A DNA stretch of 32,466 nt. Source: Gammaproteobacteria bacterium. Lineage in GTDB: Bacteria; Pseudomonadota; Gammaproteobacteria; Pseudomonadales; Pseudohongiellaceae. Location: contig JAUHWU010000023.1 of the NCBI GenBank assembly GCA_030427065.1, positions 1 to 32,466 of the forward strand, given 5' to 3'. Positions 32,391 through 32,466 of the stretch are shown in pieces. Position 1 is the first letter of the stretch. Each line of letters begins with the position of its first letter. Made by a program: the position numbers and the translations under genes. The notes below the pieces were generated by a model. It worked only from the letters and a program-made list of their open reading frames with translations. It made no database searches and was not told the DNA's origin.

Positions 32391-32466
32391 CTACCAAAAC
32401 CTTTTAAAGCGCCCACCTATTCCGGCATATCTTCCTGATATTACTGCTTTATTGATGTAGTTATTG
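32391..32466 (-). other. Open frame entering from the right edge, possible gene end
   Basis: On the minus strand a frame is open from the window edge to TAG at 32391-32393 (25 codons, including KAVISGRYAGIGGRF). It could be the C-terminus of a gene starting beyond the window, but it is too short to tell. The remaining sequence to 32269 holds nothing I can identify. Confidence 0.2.

Overview
The window looks like chromosomal DNA of a free-living, probably aquatic gammaproteobacterium. Evidence: a gammaproteobacterial-type glucose-6-phosphate isomerase (pgi), a PhoP/PhoQ-type two-component system, a YdiY-type outer-membrane protein, a ZnuD-like TonB receptor, many Sec-exported proteins and lipoproteins, REP-type palindromes, and a tRNA-Thr(UGU) with encoded CCA. 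No phage, plasmid, transposase or CRISPR genes are visible. Organism identity is inferred from gene content only.

Layout. 1-3.2 kb: the 3' part of a secreted protein; a promoter / small-ORF / terminator cassette that looks like a leader-peptide attenuator or sRNA; a class III (ArgD-like) aminotransferase; a conserved protein of unknown role. 3.3-7.3 kb (minus strand): three members of one family with an N-terminal membrane anchor, TolB/FlgO-like domain and TPR-like repeats. One is a lipoprotein, one is membrane-anchored but cut by two in-frame stop codons, and one is the membrane anchor alone. 7.5-12 kb: exported proteins (an alpha/beta hydrolase lipoprotein, two small proteins sharing a 16-residue cysteine motif, a Tat-exported metallo-beta-lactamase-fold hydrolase, two NTF2-like proteins). 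12.1-12.5 kb: tRNA-Thr preceded by three identical 78-bp tandem repeats, each starting with a degenerate copy of the 5' half of that tRNA. 12.6-14.6 kb: pgi, whose 3' end has been copied 199 bp downstream within a REP cluster. 14.6-20.4 kb: YdiY-like protein, beta-propeller lipoprotein, a pair of related small membrane proteins, a beta-lactamase-family serine hydrolase and a class I aminotransferase. 20.4-23.2 kb: a probable co-directional unit with a membrane protein interrupted by an amber codon, a GH84-like glycosidase, an FkbM-type methyltransferase and YggU. 23.2-25.8 kb: a metal, probably zinc, uptake unit with a candidate operator. 25.9-28.5 kb: arsenic resistance operon arsR-arsC-arsH-acr3 under a perfect palindromic operator. 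28.8-32.3 kb: a Frag1/DRAM-like membrane protein and a PepSY-phoP-phoQ group.

Structures not explained by genes are the main interest: (1) the 78-bp tRNA-half repeats; (2) three arrays of a 7-bp repeat (consensus RACTTGT), each placed directly behind the stop codon of a minus-strand gene; (3) the attenuator-like cassette; (4) five REP elements and a perfect GGGGACAG-type palindrome; (5) two genes with in-frame stop codons but otherwise intact downstream frames.
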